NCBI GenBank assembly: GCA_947044405.1
Contig: CAMRHE010000168.1
Coordinates: 310,501 to 374,500, forward strand
DNA length: 64,000 bases
From: Leptodactylus fallax
Lineage: Eukaryota > Chordata > Amphibia > Anura > Leptodactylidae
Direction of reading: 5' to 3'
The notes beneath the pieces were generated by a model that saw nothing but the letters and a program-made list of their open reading frames with translations, ran no database searches and was not told where the DNA came from. A program made the position numbers and the translations under genes. Positions 21,406-33,291 of this stretch are shown in pieces. Each line of letters begins with the position of its first letter. Within the stretch, counting starts at the first letter, position 1.

Positions 21406-23019
21406 CAGTGAGGGAAAAAAAAGTATTTAGTCAGCCACCAATTGTGCAAGTTCTCCCACTTAAAAAGATGAGGCCGGCCTGTAATTGTCATCATAGGTAG
21501 ACCTCAACTATGAGAGACAAAATGAGAAAACAAATCCAGAAAATCACATTGTCTGATTTTTTTTTTAAGAATGTATTTGCAAATTATGGTGGAAAATAAG
21601 TATTTGGTCACATACAAACAAGCAAGATTTCTGGCTCTCACAGACCTGTAACTTCTTCTTTAAGAGGCTCCTCTGTCCTCCACTCATTACCTGTAGTAAT
21701 GGCTCCTGTTTGACATTGTTATCAGTATAAAAGACACCTGTCCACAACCTCAAACAGTCACACTCCAAACTCCACTATGGTGAAGACCAAAGAGCTGTGG
21801 AAGGACACCAGAAACAAAATTGTAGACCTGGCTGGGAAGACTACGCTGGGAAGACTGAATCTGCAATAGGCAAGTAGCTTGGTGTGAAGAAATCAACTGT
21901 GGGAGCAATAATTAGAAAATGGAAGACATACAAGACCACTGATAATCTCCCTCCATCAGGGGCTCCACGCAAGATCTCACCCCGTGGGATCAAAATTATC
22001 ACAAGAACGGTGAGCAAAAATCCCAGAACTACACGGGGGGACCTAATGAATGACCTGCAGAAAGCTGGGACTAACGTAACAAAGGCTACCGTCAGTAACA
22101 CACTACGCCGCCAGGGACTCAGATCCTGCAGTGCCAGACGGGTCCCCCTGCTTAAGCCAGTACATATCCGGGCCCGTCTGAAGTTTGCTAGAGAGCATTT
22201 GAATGTTCCAGAAGAGTATTGGGAGAATGTCATATAGTCAGATGAAACCAAAGTAGAACTGTTTGGTAGAAACACAACTTGTGGTGTTTGGAGGAGAATG
22301 AATGCTGAGTTGCATCCAAAGAACACCATACATACTGTGAAGCATGGGGGAGGGCAACATCATGCTTTGGGGCTGTTTCTCTGCAAAGGGACCAGGACGA
22401 CTGATCCGTGTACATGAAAGAATGAATGGGGCCATGTATCGTGAGATTTTGAGTACAAACCTCCTTCCATCAGCAAGGGCATTGAAGATGAAACGTGGCT
22501 GGGTCTTTCAGCATGACAATGATCCCAAGCACACCGCCAGGGCAACGAAGGAGTGGTTTCGTAAGAAGCATTTCAAGGTCCTGGAGTGGCCTAGCCAGTC
22601 TCCAGATCTCAACCCCATAGAAAACCTTTGGAGGAAGTTGGAAGTCCGTGTTGCCCAGCGACAGCCCCAAAACATCCCTGCTCTAGAGATCTGCATGGAG
22701 GAATGGGCCAACATACCAGCAACAGTGTGTGCCAACCTTGTGAAGACTTACAGAAAACGTTTGAGCTCTGTCATTGCCAACAAAGGATATAGAACAAAGT
22801 ATTGAGATGAACTTTTGTTATTGACCAAATACTTATTTTCCACCATAATTTGCCAATAAATTCTTTAAAAATCAGACAATGTGAGTTTCTAGATATGTTT
22901 TCTCATTTTGTCTCTCATAGTTGAGGTCTACCTATGATGTCAATTACAGGCCGGCATCATCTTTCTAAGTGGGAGAACGTGCACAATTGGTGGCTGACTA
23001 AATACTTTTTTCCCCACTG
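21406..23019 (+). mobile_element. Tc1 element, full length (family 2)
   Basis: A 1614-bp element flanked by TA (21404-21405 and 23020-23021). Ends CAGTGAGGGAAAAAAAAGTA and the inverted right end CAGTGGGGAAAAAAGTATTT match. The terminal inverted repeats extend about 200 bp, including TCAGCCACCAATTGTGCA and GGTAGACCTCAACTATGAGA. A single transposase gene lies between them. The terminal repeats are complete, so this copy could be mobilised in trans by a related transposase. Confidence 0.92.
21778..22805 (+). pseudogene. Tc1 transposase (family 2), three lesions
   Basis: Starts at ATG 21778 (MVKTKELWKDTRNKIVDLAG), the N-terminal helix-turn-helix. A frame disruption and TAG occur at about 21850-21870. 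The second helix-turn-helix reads [20 protein letters not shown], followed by [10 protein letters not shown] and [10 protein letters not shown]. The catalytic triad is visible: the first Asp in SDETKVELFG, just after a TAG (22235-22237) that replaces the usual Trp; the second Asp in [11 protein letters not shown]; and Glu in [12 protein letters not shown] frameshift near 22345 separates the first Asp block from the rest. Ends KGYRTKY then TGA at 22803-22805. Length without lesions would be about 340 residues, normal for Tc1. Confidence 0.92.
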
Positions 23020-23330
23020 TATGTAGTTTTGAGCACTTTTTATTCCATATTTTGGGAGGCAAGATGACAAAAAATTGTTACTTCTCCCATTTTTTTTTTT
23101 TATATATATTTTTTATGACATTCATCATGAAGGTTAATTAATGGTTCAGTTTTATTGTACAGTTAGACACGTGGGGCTGAAGCCTTAGGTAGTTTTAGGC
23201 TAAAAAAAAAAAAAAAAAAAAGAGAGAATGCTGCGGGGAAAAAAATGTAGCGAAAACGCATTGTATTTTCTGCAGTATTTTTCATAGCATTTTTACTGCA
23301 TTTTTCTCTGTGGTTTTTCTTTCCTTAAGT
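23020..23330. other. no gene; low-complexity and MITE remnants
   Basis: Contains T-rich and TA-rich tracts at 23085-23115, an A-run at 23202-23220, and a cacgtggggct end at 23169 resembling the type A/B MITE terminus. No coding region. Confidence 0.45.
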
Positions 23331-23510
23331 CTAAGGCCCCACATAGCGTAAATGCTGCTTTTATGTTGCAGATTTTGCTGCGTTTGTTTGAGCCAGGAAT
23401 GGGAAATATCTAGGAAGCACTTTATATTTCTCCCTTCGCCCTTTGGCTCAAGAAAACCACAGCAAAATCTGCAACAAAAAAGCTTTTCCGCAACGTGGGA
23501 CCTTAGCTTA
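23331..23510. mobile_element. foldback MITE, type A copy 3
   Basis: Left end CTAAGGCCCCACATAGCG, right end CGCAACGTGGGACCTTAG. Inner inverted blocks GCAGATTTTGCTGCGTTTG and AAAATCTGCAACAAAAAAGC. Immediately downstream (23510-23620) is a fragment with the type B block (tgtgtagatgagattaacc ... attttgctggtactgtaaaa). Confidence 0.75.
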
Positions 23511-23639
23511 AATGTATAGGGAAACGCTCGCTTTTCCACAGCTTTTTTTTTTCCTGCAATGTGTAGATGAGATTAACCAAAATCTCATTCATTTTGCTGG
23601 TACTGTAAAATGCTGTTTTTTTTCCCATAGTTTCTTCAG

Positions 23640-23976
23640 CAGCTGGCTAAGCTTGAGCTATTTTGCAAAGAATGGGCAAAAATCTCAGTCTCTAGATGCA
23701 GAAAGCTGGTAGAGACATACCCCAAAAGACTTGCAGCTGCAATTGCAGCGAAAGGTGGCTCTAGAAAATATTAATATTTTGCACGTCACACTTTTCAGAT
23801 TTTTATTTGATTAAAGTTTTGAAATCCATGTATCATTTTTGTTCTACTTCAGAATTATGTGCTACTTTGTGTTGGTCTACCACTTAAAATCTCAATAAAA
23901 TACATTTAAATTTATGGTTGTAAGGTGACAAAGTGTGAAAAAGTTCAAGGGGTATGAATACTTTTGCAAGCCACTG
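23640..23976 (+). mobile_element. Tc1 element, 3' fragment (family 3)
   Basis: Encodes the C-terminal ~40 residues of a Tc1 transposase (LFCKEWAKISVSRCRKLVETY, then KRLAAAIAAKGGSRKY) ending TAA at 23772-23774. It is followed by an intact right end GTATGAATACTTTTGCAAGC-CACTG before TA (23977-23978). The 5' part, including the catalytic residues, is missing. The terminus differs from the other Tc1 families in the window. Confidence 0.85.
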
Positions 23977-24857
23977 TATATAAAATAGATTTTAAAATTT
24001 TATAGAAAAAGTTTCCCAACTTGCTTTAAAATTACTGGCCACATCACCATAATTATACTTCCTTAAATTTATTTAGTATTACCACGGTGGGCGTTTAAAA
24101 ATTACTGTAATGCCTTGTTAAATATTACCCCACACTACCCATATGAAAATTGCTACAAAGTGCTGGCCCTTCCTGATACACATTTTTTTTGGTATCATAA
24201 ATCATCCCATCAAAATTAAAAGGTTTATTGATAATTGTTTTATTGCAAGTTGCTGCAATGTGATGTATGAACCATTGTGACATCACAAAAGTGGTCCACT
24301 AAGTTTTTCACTGACATGTTTTACAGTACATGGATACATATTCATATAGGAGCAACTGTGGACCTAAACACAGTGGCAGTGTGGGAACCATGACGAAATC
24401 TAAAGTTAGTCTAGTATATTTAGAAAATACATTTTTTTTAAGCTAGTGAATCCTTATATCAAATATTTTTCTGCTTATACATAATGGGGCAGATTTACTA
24501 ATACTGTGTAATTTTACTGTATAAATGTAGACAAGACAGTCTTAAAATACGTCAAATTTATCACAGTGGCTGGTGCTGGTTGATAAATCTTGTGCATCTT
24601 TAGACTGTCTAGTCTGAGTTTATTCTATCAGTTGACTTATGTTGCAGTAGAAATTTACACCAGAATTTTGACACAATTGTGGCACAGATTGTTGCATCAT
24701 TGCCTTCTTTCTGACAAGACATACCTTTTTCAGATAAGCCCTGCCCCTTGTTGGAAAAGGCAAAGAAGTGTTGAAAATGCATAATAACTGTGGTACACAG
24801 GATGGATGTAGAACTGTTTTTTTTTTTTTTTTTTTTGTGCAAATTAAGGTAGACCAA
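23977..24857. other. no gene seen
   Basis: AT-rich sequence with no coding region and no recognised repeat, apart from a T-run at 24817-24836. Confidence 0.5.
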
Positions 24858-24988
24858 AGGTAGGCAACCTTCGGCACTCCAGCTGTTGTAAAGCTACAAC
24901 TCCCAGCATGCATACTTGCTCTGCTCTTCTTGGAGAACTCTCATGGAAGTGAACATTTTGGGAGTTGTACTTTCACAGCCTGTGGTAG
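24858..24988. mobile_element. short foldback repeat
   Basis: GTAGGCAACCTTCGGCACTC and the following CAGCTGTTGTAAAGCTACAA-CTCCC are inverted against GGGAGTTGTACTTTCACAGC-CTG at 24959-24983. This ~130-bp foldback is a common type in vertebrate genomes. No coding capacity. Confidence 0.65.
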
Positions 24989-25429
24989 ACTATTCACCCA
25001 TTTAGCTTAGTAAATCTGTGTTAATACTTCACAATCAATTTAAACCCACATTGCATTCTTGTATAATATTGTTAATGAGTACACAATTAAATACCAGGAA
25101 ACAAAATTAAAGCGTACCTCCAAATCTAAAGCAAATTTTAATGACTAAATAATGCAGGTGAATATAAGAAACTTTGTAATTTATTTTATTAAAGAAATCT
25201 TTCTCCAGTTGCGCTTTACATTGAAGACTATGTAAGGGGAACAGGGGGAATGCTGGAAAAGACAAATAACTGCTACTCTCTGTGAGTGAGAAAGCTCTCT
25301 TGACACTGCTGTATCTTCAAGATAACAATGAACAGCCTAATAAGTGGGGAAGGAAGCACATTTCTTTAAGATATTACAAGGTTTATGTTCACATATACTA
25401 TTCATTTATAAAAATGTTTTTATACAAAC
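24989..25429. other. no gene seen
   Basis: No coding region or repeat structure that I can support. Confidence 0.5.
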
Positions 25430-25559
25430 ACAATTTCAAAAACATTGAGACTGTGTAAAACATAAAGAAAACAAGAATGCAACGATTTGTAATCTCATAA
25501 CCATATTTGAAAATAATTAACTCATTAAGAAATTGATGACAGAAACATACCTCAAAAAA

Positions 25560-28020
25560 GTTGGGTCAGGGTTATGTCTACCATTGTGTAGCATCCCCTC
25601 TCCTTTTAACAACAGTCTCTTTATCTGGGAAAAAAGGAGACCAATTGCTGGAGTTTTAGTAGAGCAATATTGTCCCATTCTTGTCTGATATGGATTTTAG
25701 CTGCTCAATAGTCTTGATCTAGTTGACAGATTTTTTGTTTAATAACACGCCAAATATTTTCTATTAGTGAAATGTCAGGTCTGGCCTGCAGACAGGCCAG
25801 TTCAGCGCCTGAACTCTTATTCTGTGAATCCGTGCTGTTATGATCGATACTGTATGTGGCTTAGCATTGTCTAGCTGAAATATGAGGCCTTCCCTGAAAG
25901 AGATGTTTTCTGGATGGGACTATATGTTGTTCTAAAACATCTAAAAACTGCTCAGCATTGATAGTGCCTTTTAGGATGTGTAAGCTGTCCATGACATAAG
26001 CATTAATGGAACCCCATAAAATCAGAGATGCAAGCTTTTGAGGCTGTGCGTTGATAACTTCACCTCTTAAAGGGGTATTTCCATCTCAAGGATCTAAACT
26101 GCTAGCTTATGTAAATGCAAGAATGTTCCTAAACATATTGCTTTAGAATACTGCTGCTGCTTTTGCCTGCTATGCCAAATTCTTCCACCCCATTGTTTAC
26201 ACAACGTTGTCTAGGTCCCCCACCTGGTATTTTATCTCAAAATGAGTGACCTGACTCACTGTTGTTTAAAGAGGGGGAGGGTGTCTGAGTGAACCGAGAG
26301 CAAGGCAGGTGGTTTGGACTCCGCAACCAGAAATGAACGCACACGCGGTAGTTCAAGAAAAAAAATATATATTTACTATAAGTTAATAAAGGCTAGTTAA
26401 AGGTAAAATGACATGGATAAAGACAAGCAAAATATACAATATAGCATGAACAATTTCAAGGCAAATTCTGCAATGGTTTCTACTTTTACTCTGTCCACTT
26501 CTGCAGTATTGACACTGAATGAACAATATACTCAAATCTATCCCTAACTGACCCTGACTTCACATTTGGGTGCACCCCCTTTTCCCCAGTGGTCCAGGTG
26601 GACCGCTTACAGTCCGTAGAAGCGCGCGGTGGGGCCCAAAGTCGGTCCTTTCTTTTATAGTGAAGCGTCCTCTCCTCACGGTTATCAGGATCTCGGGAGA
26701 AATTAAGTCCTCTTTAACAGGGAAACCAAATGAATGCAATGTAATCCAACAGCAGATTCCACTCAGCACACTGACAGTCCTGCCGAATCCATACACTGAG
26801 CTGGAATGTAAGCCGGGATTTAGCAGGTGCTGTCCAGTACATCAACAGCACTGCGAGTCTCTATATGTGGTATCCATATACACAGTCACAATGTCAGTCT
26901 CACTGATCAGCCACTGAGCACAGTTCCTTTCACGTGGACTCACTAGTCCTGTTGTCTCTTTACACTCTGTTTGTCTCTGGACCAAGATACAGCTTAGCTG
27001 TACAGAAAAATCTCCACACCAGTCCAACACAGCACAGACACCTGTCTTCTCTCTTGCCAAGATGGCTGCTGCTCTCTGTCTCGTCACTTCCTGCTTCTCT
27101 GCTCACACTCTGTCTGCAGAACAGGCAGGCTGACATAAAAGGGGGGGGGGGTCTCACTCCAGCATCATGTCACAATTACAATGGCTGATGTCTTTAAAGG
27201 AACAGAATCACAGAAATACATTCAACATTAACAATTTATATAGACAAATGAAGCTTAGGATAACATTGGCTGTCTCTTACATGAGCTCTCGGGATTGTGT
27301 TTTCTTTCAGAGCTGTTATCTCCTGCTATTAGGGCTCGGATAATCACGTCAGCAAATTGTGGTTTGCTGATAAGGGCTTGGACAGTTCTTGTTTTCTCTG
27401 TATGTAAAGGCATACATAAGTGTTGAGATTAGTGCAAGCCTACTGTCTGTCCTAGCAATAAGTTTTGCGTGTAATGTAATTACAGTTGCATGTTATCTGC
27501 ATTTATATTAGATTTCTAGCAATTATAATAAAAAATCTTTCACGGTAAAAGCAATGTCTGTATCTACTGAGGCACTTCATAGTGTTCTGTCCAACAGACA
27601 GTCAAAGTCCACCCACCTGCTTGTTGAAGAATATAGAAAGTGAGAAGAGACAACAATCAAGTTGGTGAGAGAGGGAAATGGGAAACTCCTATATGTCTGC
27701 AGAACATGGCATGCATGGTTTCCATGAAGAATTTCAAATTTCGCATGACCATAGAACAGTTTTCTAATTTGCCTCATTCCATTTTAAATGATATTTGGTT
27801 CAGAGAATATTGACCATCAGCCTTGTCCTTTCTGCACATGGATTTCTCCAGATTCGCTGAATATTTTGATTATATAATATAGTGTAGATGGTGAGATATT
27901 CAAATTATTTGCAATTTAACATTGATGATCATTTTTCTGAAGTTGTTCCACAATTTTTTGATCAGTTTTTCAGATTGGTGAACATCTGACCATCTTTGCT
28001 TCTGAAATTCTCTGCCTCTC
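25560..28020 (-). pseudogene. Tc1 transposase (family 4), heavily decayed and interrupted
   Basis: On the minus strand the N-terminal region can be traced between 28020 and 27780. The segment before the first catalytic Asp reads MRQIRKLFYGHAKFEILHGN (27577-27777). After the insertion come LEQHIVPSRKHLFQGRPHIS, then a relic of the QQDN block, then RPDISLIENIWRVIKQKI, which contains the catalytic Glu, and RQEWDNIALLKLQQLV near 25600-25660. Numerous stops and frame changes are present. It pairs with the plus-strand relic at 12590-13320; both share the 3' flank cacaatggtagacata. Confidence 0.75.
26066..27640. other. insertion of unknown type within a Tc1 element
   Basis: Starts next to TTAAAGGGGTATTTCCATC (26070), a TTAA MITE-like end. 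The middle (26276-27200) has LTR-like composition and includes a G-run at 27142-27151. No gag, RT or transposase is encoded. I could not identify matching termini or a clear target duplication. Confidence 0.4.
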
Positions 28021-28260
28021 TAACATGCTCTTTTACACAGTCATATTACACTCCAGCTGTTTTTCATTAGTATCACTTACTTTTCCAGCCTTTTGTCCAA
28101 CTTTTTTGAGATGTGTTGCTGCCATCCATTTCTAAATGCTTTGAAAATGGTCTACATTTCAGCTTGTGTTCTATGTTCTATTGTGAATAAAATATGGTTG
28201 AGATTTCCAAATCCTAGCATTGCTTTCTGTATACAGCATTCCAAATTTTTTGGAATTGGG

Positions 28261-28850
28261 TTTCTAATTGGAAATACAATGTAAATTAAAGCTAAAAAAC
28301 CCATTACTGCAAGAAATTGTTTGTGATTTTATATGCTTAGGTAAAAGGACAAAAAGACGCAAACTTAGACATTAAAATAGATGCCATTTTTCATTTTCAG
28401 TATGGTTAGGCCTTTACTTCAAATTTCTATTCACCTGTGCAGTTATCATAAGTGTTAATCTTGGGATTTACAAGCAGCTAAAGTGACTCGAAGTCCCTGT
28501 AGCAATTATAAACATTCAACAGATATCTAAACTCTGCAGGTTCCTTGGATAAAAATAAAATAGGCAAGGTCAGCACTCAATTTCCTTCATGACTCACACA
28601 GCTTTAACTGTCTTTATAACTAAATTGGTACATAAGACGAAGATAAAAATTGTTTTAAAATTGTACTGTACTTAATAATATCATTATTCCTTATAAAATT
28701 TACCCTCCATAGATGCAACTGTCACAAAACACAGTTTTAGGCTAAGGCCTGTTATGTACAATTGTATTTTTGGAAAAGGAAATGTGGTCTCATATCCTGT
28801 ATAAAATAAAGAATCTCTATGCTGATGTCACACAACGATATATGTACCTG
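28261..28850. other. no gene seen
   Basis: AT-rich sequence without coding region or recognised repeats. Confidence 0.5.
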
Positions 28851-29554
28851 TAACATCCTTGCCTGTCCAGGCTTTGGCACCATCCTCCAGGGCGCACGCT
28901 GCGGCGCAGGAGGCGTGTCCAGTTGTGATTCCTTCCTTTGGGTTTTTCTTGTATTGTCTGAACACTGTCCTATTCCCTCACCTCCTTAATTGATTTTCCG
29001 CCACACCCGTCTCCTTCACCTTGCTTTCCCTCTTCTCCACTAAGAGTTAACTTTAGTCTTACCTGTGTGATTAACAGTCTATCCTCCTATCAAGTCTAGG
29101 GCGGGTTATTCATCCCTATTTATTGTTTACTCACATTCCCATTGGCGCCTGCTATTGCCTTGCACGTACTGGCTATACTCCTTGCTCTTTGTTACCTGTT
29201 CTTCTTATTCTTGACCCCTGGCTTACCTTTGACTTTTCTCTTGGATTGTGATTTTGTACTGCATTGCTAGTTTGTTACCGACCCCTTGGCTAGCTGACCT
29301 CCCTTTGTTGTTGTTTGTCCTGTCTGCATTCTGTGTTATCACTTATTAGAAGGAGGGACTGTCGACCAGTTGCTGGCTGTCGCCTAGGACAGTTCGGGCA
29401 ATTAGCCAGGGACAGTTGGGAGGTTCAGCTTAGGGTTCACTGTTTTGCTGTACCACTCCCCCCAGAGTTCTCCAGTAGCTACTGGGGAATCGCTCCTCTA
29501 GCGAATAGCAGAATAGCAGACCCAAAAAATTTAACCCTTCTACTCCTGACTGGC

Positions 29555-30420
29555 ATGGCTTCTATTCAGGACCTTGTGACTCGAATGGAGGGTTTAGCAG
29601 GTTTGGTGTCTCAGCTGGCCAATCAGGTACACACCCTCACCCAGAATCAAGCTGAAGCTGCTGCTACACCACCTACTGTCTTTTCCCTTCCCAGGGTTAA
29701 AATGTTACTCCCGGATAGGTTTTCAGGTAAATTTGAGGTGTTCAGGGAATCATGTCAGTTGTATTTTTGGGTCAATCCTCATGCGTCGCAGTCTCAGATG
29801 GTGGGGGTGGTCATTTCTCTTTTACAGGGGGATCCACAGACTTGGGCCCTTAAACTCCCCCCTGAGGCAGAGGAGTGGACAGATCTGGAAAAAAAATTTT
29901 AAGTCTTTGGGGGCTATTTATGCTGAGCCTGATCAAATTGGACTTGCCAAGTCCCAACTTCTTACCCTCCTGCAAGGTAAACTATCCGCTGAGATTTATT
30001 GCTCTGAGTTTTGGAAGTTGAGTATAACAGGTTGGTGTGACTCCGCTTTGAAGGCTCTTTTTAAACAGGGCCTGAATGATTCAGTTAAGGATGTTTGGGT
30101 AGGTCGCTCTGATCCCCCTACCTTAGAACAGGCCATGACCTTAGCCGTCCGCATTGACAGGAGACTCCAGGACAGACGTAAAGAGAGGGTGGGAACTGAT
30201 CCTGCTAAGTCTTCTGTCTATCCCTCTCTTTCTGTTAAAAATCTGTTTCTCCTTCTGTCACCGCTGGAGATGAGTCTATGCAGTTGGGAGCGTTGGATAC
30301 CAAGGCTAGACGAGAATATTGTCTCCGGAATCATCTCTGCCTGTATTGCGGCAAACCTGGTCACCTCATCCAAGACTGTTCCATCAAACCACGTACACCA
30401 GCAGGCAATCAGGTATCTTT
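29555..30420 (+). pseudogene. gypsy gag with CCHC zinc knuckle
   Basis: ATG 29555 opens MASIQDLVTRMEGLAGLVSQ, followed by a Gln-rich linker and the capsid-like part LPDRFSGKFEVFRESCQLYF, ISLLQGDPQTWALKL. At about 29890, in a run of A, the frame is lost; it continues in another frame with AEPDQIGLAKSQLLTLLQGK and LEQAMTLAVRIDRRLQDRR. A second shift near 30270 leads to the nucleocapsid motif LCLYCGKPGHLIQDC (C-x2-C-x4-H-x4-C) at about 30323-30380. Gag forms the intracellular particle that packages element RNA. Two frameshifts make this copy non-functional. Confidence 0.82.
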
Positions 30421-31050
30421 CGAAAACTCTCATAAATTGATGTTACCTGTGTCTCTGTCCGTTAGGGACAGATCTGTTTCTGGCCAGGCCCTAGTAGATT
30501 CTGGGGCTGCCACTAACTTTGTTAAATTTTCATTTGTTTCTGCTTTACGTATTGAACTTGTATCATTAGATACTCCTCTGTTGGTTACTGGGGCGGATTT
30601 TACTCCACTAGCCAGGGGTAAGATCCGTTTTAAAACCCCCTTACTCTCTTTGCAAGTGGGCTAAATACATATGGAGCTCATAAGTTTTTTTGTTATGGAG
30701 GATCTCTCATATGATATTATTTTAGGGATTCCCTGACTAGACCTCCATAACCCTACCTTTGATTTACACAAAAAAGAGTTAGTGAAATGGGGAAATCAGT
30801 GCTCCTCCCATTGCATAGCTTTGCATGCCTCCAATTGTCTAAGTGAGGAGACGCCTCTTCCTGAATTTTTGTCTGATTTTCATGATGTTTTTGATGCTAA
30901 ATCTGCTGAAGTTTTACCTCTGCATAGACCTTATGATTGTGTGATTGAACTCCTTCCCGACTCCAAGGATCTTCAATCTTTCTGCTCCAGAACGTGAGGC
31001 TATGCGGGAATACACTCAGGATAGTCTTCTTAAAGGCGTAGAATAGTGTG
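30420..31050 (+). pseudogene. gypsy pol: aspartic protease and start of RT region
   Basis: In frame with the zinc knuckle, the segment reads LPVSLSVRDRSVSGQALVDS with the protease active-site motif DSGAATNFV at about 30498-30525, and ends in TAA at 30662-30664. Downstream, 30782-30997 reads LPEFLSDFHDVFDAKSAEVL-PLHRPYDCVIELLP, the conserved lead-in to gypsy RT, followed in another frame by APEREAMREYT. It stops before the RT catalytic core, so RT, RNase H and integrase are missing here. Confidence 0.8.
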
Positions 31051-31420
31051 CGCCTGAATATATGTGGTTGGATCAATCTGTGGATGGGAGTTGCCTGAAG
31101 GATTGGGGGGCCGCCTGAATGTATGGCTGGATCAATCTGCGGATTGGGGGATGCCTGAATGTATGGCTGAATTAACCTGTATCATATTATGATTTTGGGG
31201 GGTTGCCTGAACGAATGGGGGCCGCCTGAATATATGGCGGGATCAATCTGCGGGTTGGGGGATGCCTGAATGTATGGCTGGATTAACCTGTATCATATTA
31301 TGATTTTGGGGGGTTGCCTGAAGGAATGGGGGCCATCTGAATGTATGGTTGGATCAATCTGTGGATTGGGGGATGCCTGAATGTATGGCCAGATTAACCT
31401 GTATCATAAATCAGTGTGAC
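31051..31420. repeat. ~115-bp tandem repeat, about 3 units
   Basis: Units contain ATGTATGGCTGGATCAATCT, GGATTGGGGGATGCCTGAAT and AACCTGTATCATATTATGAT. The last block recurs at about 31172, 31286 and 31398. The gypsy element ends exactly where the array starts. Confidence 0.8.
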
Positions 31421-31429
31421 GCCTGATTT

Positions 31430-31610
31430 ATGATACAGGGGCGGGCTTGGGGGGCCGGATGTGGTAGGGCCGGATGTGGGCAGTGTGGACCGTCAGAAGG
31501 GGTGCGGCCAGATGTGGTAGCGTCGGATGTGGGGTGGGGGGGCCGGATGTGGTAGGACTGGATGTGGGCAGGGTGGACCATCATAAGGGGTGGGTTTACA
31601 CAAGGGGGCG
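31430..31610. repeat. GC-rich ~100-bp tandem repeat, two units
   Basis: GGGCCGGATGTGGTAGGGCC... through GTGGACCGTCAGAAGGGGTG is repeated once at a spacing of about 100 bp, ending GTGGACCATCATAAGGGGTG. Both strands show open frames that are repeat artefacts. Confidence 0.7.
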
Positions 31611-31690
31611 GGGCACCTGTCACTTTGACGAGAAGTATAGATGCTTTACTACTCATAAGATTTACATGTATAGGCTAAAAAGGAAATAAA

Positions 31691-32750
31691 TTAAAAATAT
31701 TTTTCACTTCTTAGAAATCCACAATTCTTTAATGTGGAGGTATAGGTTTATTTATAACATCTAGAGCCCTTGTCTAATCCAGCCTACTAGACTACACGTA
31801 TGCTGAAAGGTAGAACTAATGTTTTTGACCATGGAGATTGTCCAGTTTAGTACATTACCCTATCAACCATAATGAAAATATAGTTTATTATGGGAAAGTA
31901 ACTTGGTAATTTGGAAAGTTGCTTTAGTCACCTAGGCAAAACTGGTACAGTTATTAAGTAAAGTATTCAGTCATGGAAAATATAGAAACTGTGGACTAAT
32001 TTTACATCCAAAATTCTTCCTTTTATAAGTCAATGGTGTGCAACACCATCTAGTGGCAAGCAATTATATTAGCCTGTATTAGCTTATATTACTTGTAGCT
32101 ACTCTACTGACTCCCAAAACATTACTTTACAAGTTTCATTCACCATGACTATATAGAGTATATATTAGAGTTAATTCTAGCCTTTTTGCACCGTGTTCTC
32201 AAACTGATGATGGGGAAGAGCCTGGATGGACAAATTATGTTAAATTGCTGGTCACCGTTTTTCTTAGTGGCACAAACTGCTGCCAGAGAGAGGCACACGA
32301 TTACGTATGCTGTGACATTAAAATAGCCCCAATCATTGTTTGTTCTTTATCAAAGCTTACAGTTGGCACAATATCAACCTGATTATTGCAACTTAAAGGG
32401 GTTATCCACTTTTTAAAATTGATGGCTTAAAATAGGCCATCCATTTTTTGATCGGTGGGGGTCTGACTGTTGAGTCCCCTGCAGATCATTTGTTTTCCAG
32501 AGCACAAAGCTCCCAGCATTATTTACATGCCATGTACTGTGCTGCTCACTTGCCATATTTTTACTAGTTGCAGTTATAGGTACTGCATCAGAGTTCCATA
32601 GACTTGAATGGAAATTTTGATGGACGCTGGTTTGCAACTTTTTTATGCAAAGAATGTGGTGCAGATTCATATTGAATATGCTCCATAACGTGAATATAGA
32701 CTAAAATCAAAGCAGACAGAATACAAACCCAGAGTAAAAACAGACAGGTG
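31691..32750. other. no gene seen
   Basis: No coding region. A MITE-like start (aaaggggttatccactttt) is present at 32396 but its partner was not found. Confidence 0.5.
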
Positions 32751-32754
32751 TTAA

Positions 32755-33198
32755 AGGGGTATTCCCACGAACATAACCATATTTAAATTAGAAGAAAATG
32801 AAAAATTAAACATTTTTGCAAAGACAAATAATTAAAAATTTTGCAGACTTTTAAAGATTTTCTCTAATCATCTTAGTGATGTCTATTGTCTGGATCGGTT
32901 GACATTGGATATGACCATGAATGCAGGAATTTTCTAGTCTGAAATCCAGCCTTGATTTCCATATTGTAGCTGAATTATCTTGTGCATGTAGTGTGTCTCC
33001 TTGATAATCTGGACACAGTAAGCTGGGTTTCTGACAAGTCCCAGACCACAAAGTTCCTGCATTCATGGTTGTATCCATTGGCAACCGATCAAGACAACAG
33101 ATGTCACCACTAAAATTATTAGGGAAAATGCTGTAAAATGTTTAATTTATTATATTTGCAAAAATGTTTAACTTTTTATTGTCTATGGGAATACCCCT
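32755..33198. mobile_element. TTAA-flanked MITE (444 bp)
   Basis: TTAA at 32751-32754 and 33199-33202. Terminal inverted repeats AGGGGTATTCCCA are perfect over 13 bp. The inside is AT-rich with no coding region. piggyBac- or Kolobok-type by its duplication. Confidence 0.82.
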
Positions 33199-33291
33199 TT
33201 AAGGACTGGTAACAGAGGTACTTAATTAGAAGCAGAAGCTTGGTCTAAAACAGGAATCCAAATCAAGAAAAAAGGTCAGGCAGCAGAGGTA

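Larger units (their letters stand above)
25430..28260 (-). mobile_element. Tc1/mariner element (family 4), split by a 1.6-kb insertion
   Basis: Ends CAATTTCAAAAACATTGAG at left and, inverted, CCCAATTCCAAAAAATTTGG at right form diverged terminal repeats. The homology continues to GATTTGTAATCTCATAACCA against GGATTTGGAAATCTCAACCA. Transposase remnants lie on the minus strand at 25560-26065 and 27640-28020. The interval about 26066-27640 has no match to the related copy at 12590-13320 and is an insertion. Flanking TA duplication is not clear. Confidence 0.75.
28851..31050 (+). mobile_element. Ty3/gypsy-type LTR retrotransposon, 5' part
   Basis: A plus-strand element with a probable 5' LTR or leader (28851-29550, beginning TGTAACATCCTTGCCTG), gag, a CCHC zinc knuckle, an aspartic protease and the first residues before the RT palm. 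It stops at about 31050 where tandem repeats begin. RNase H, integrase and a 3' LTR are not in the window. The LTR start is inferred only from the TG dinucleotide and from typical composition; its end and the primer-binding site were not located. Confidence 0.7.
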
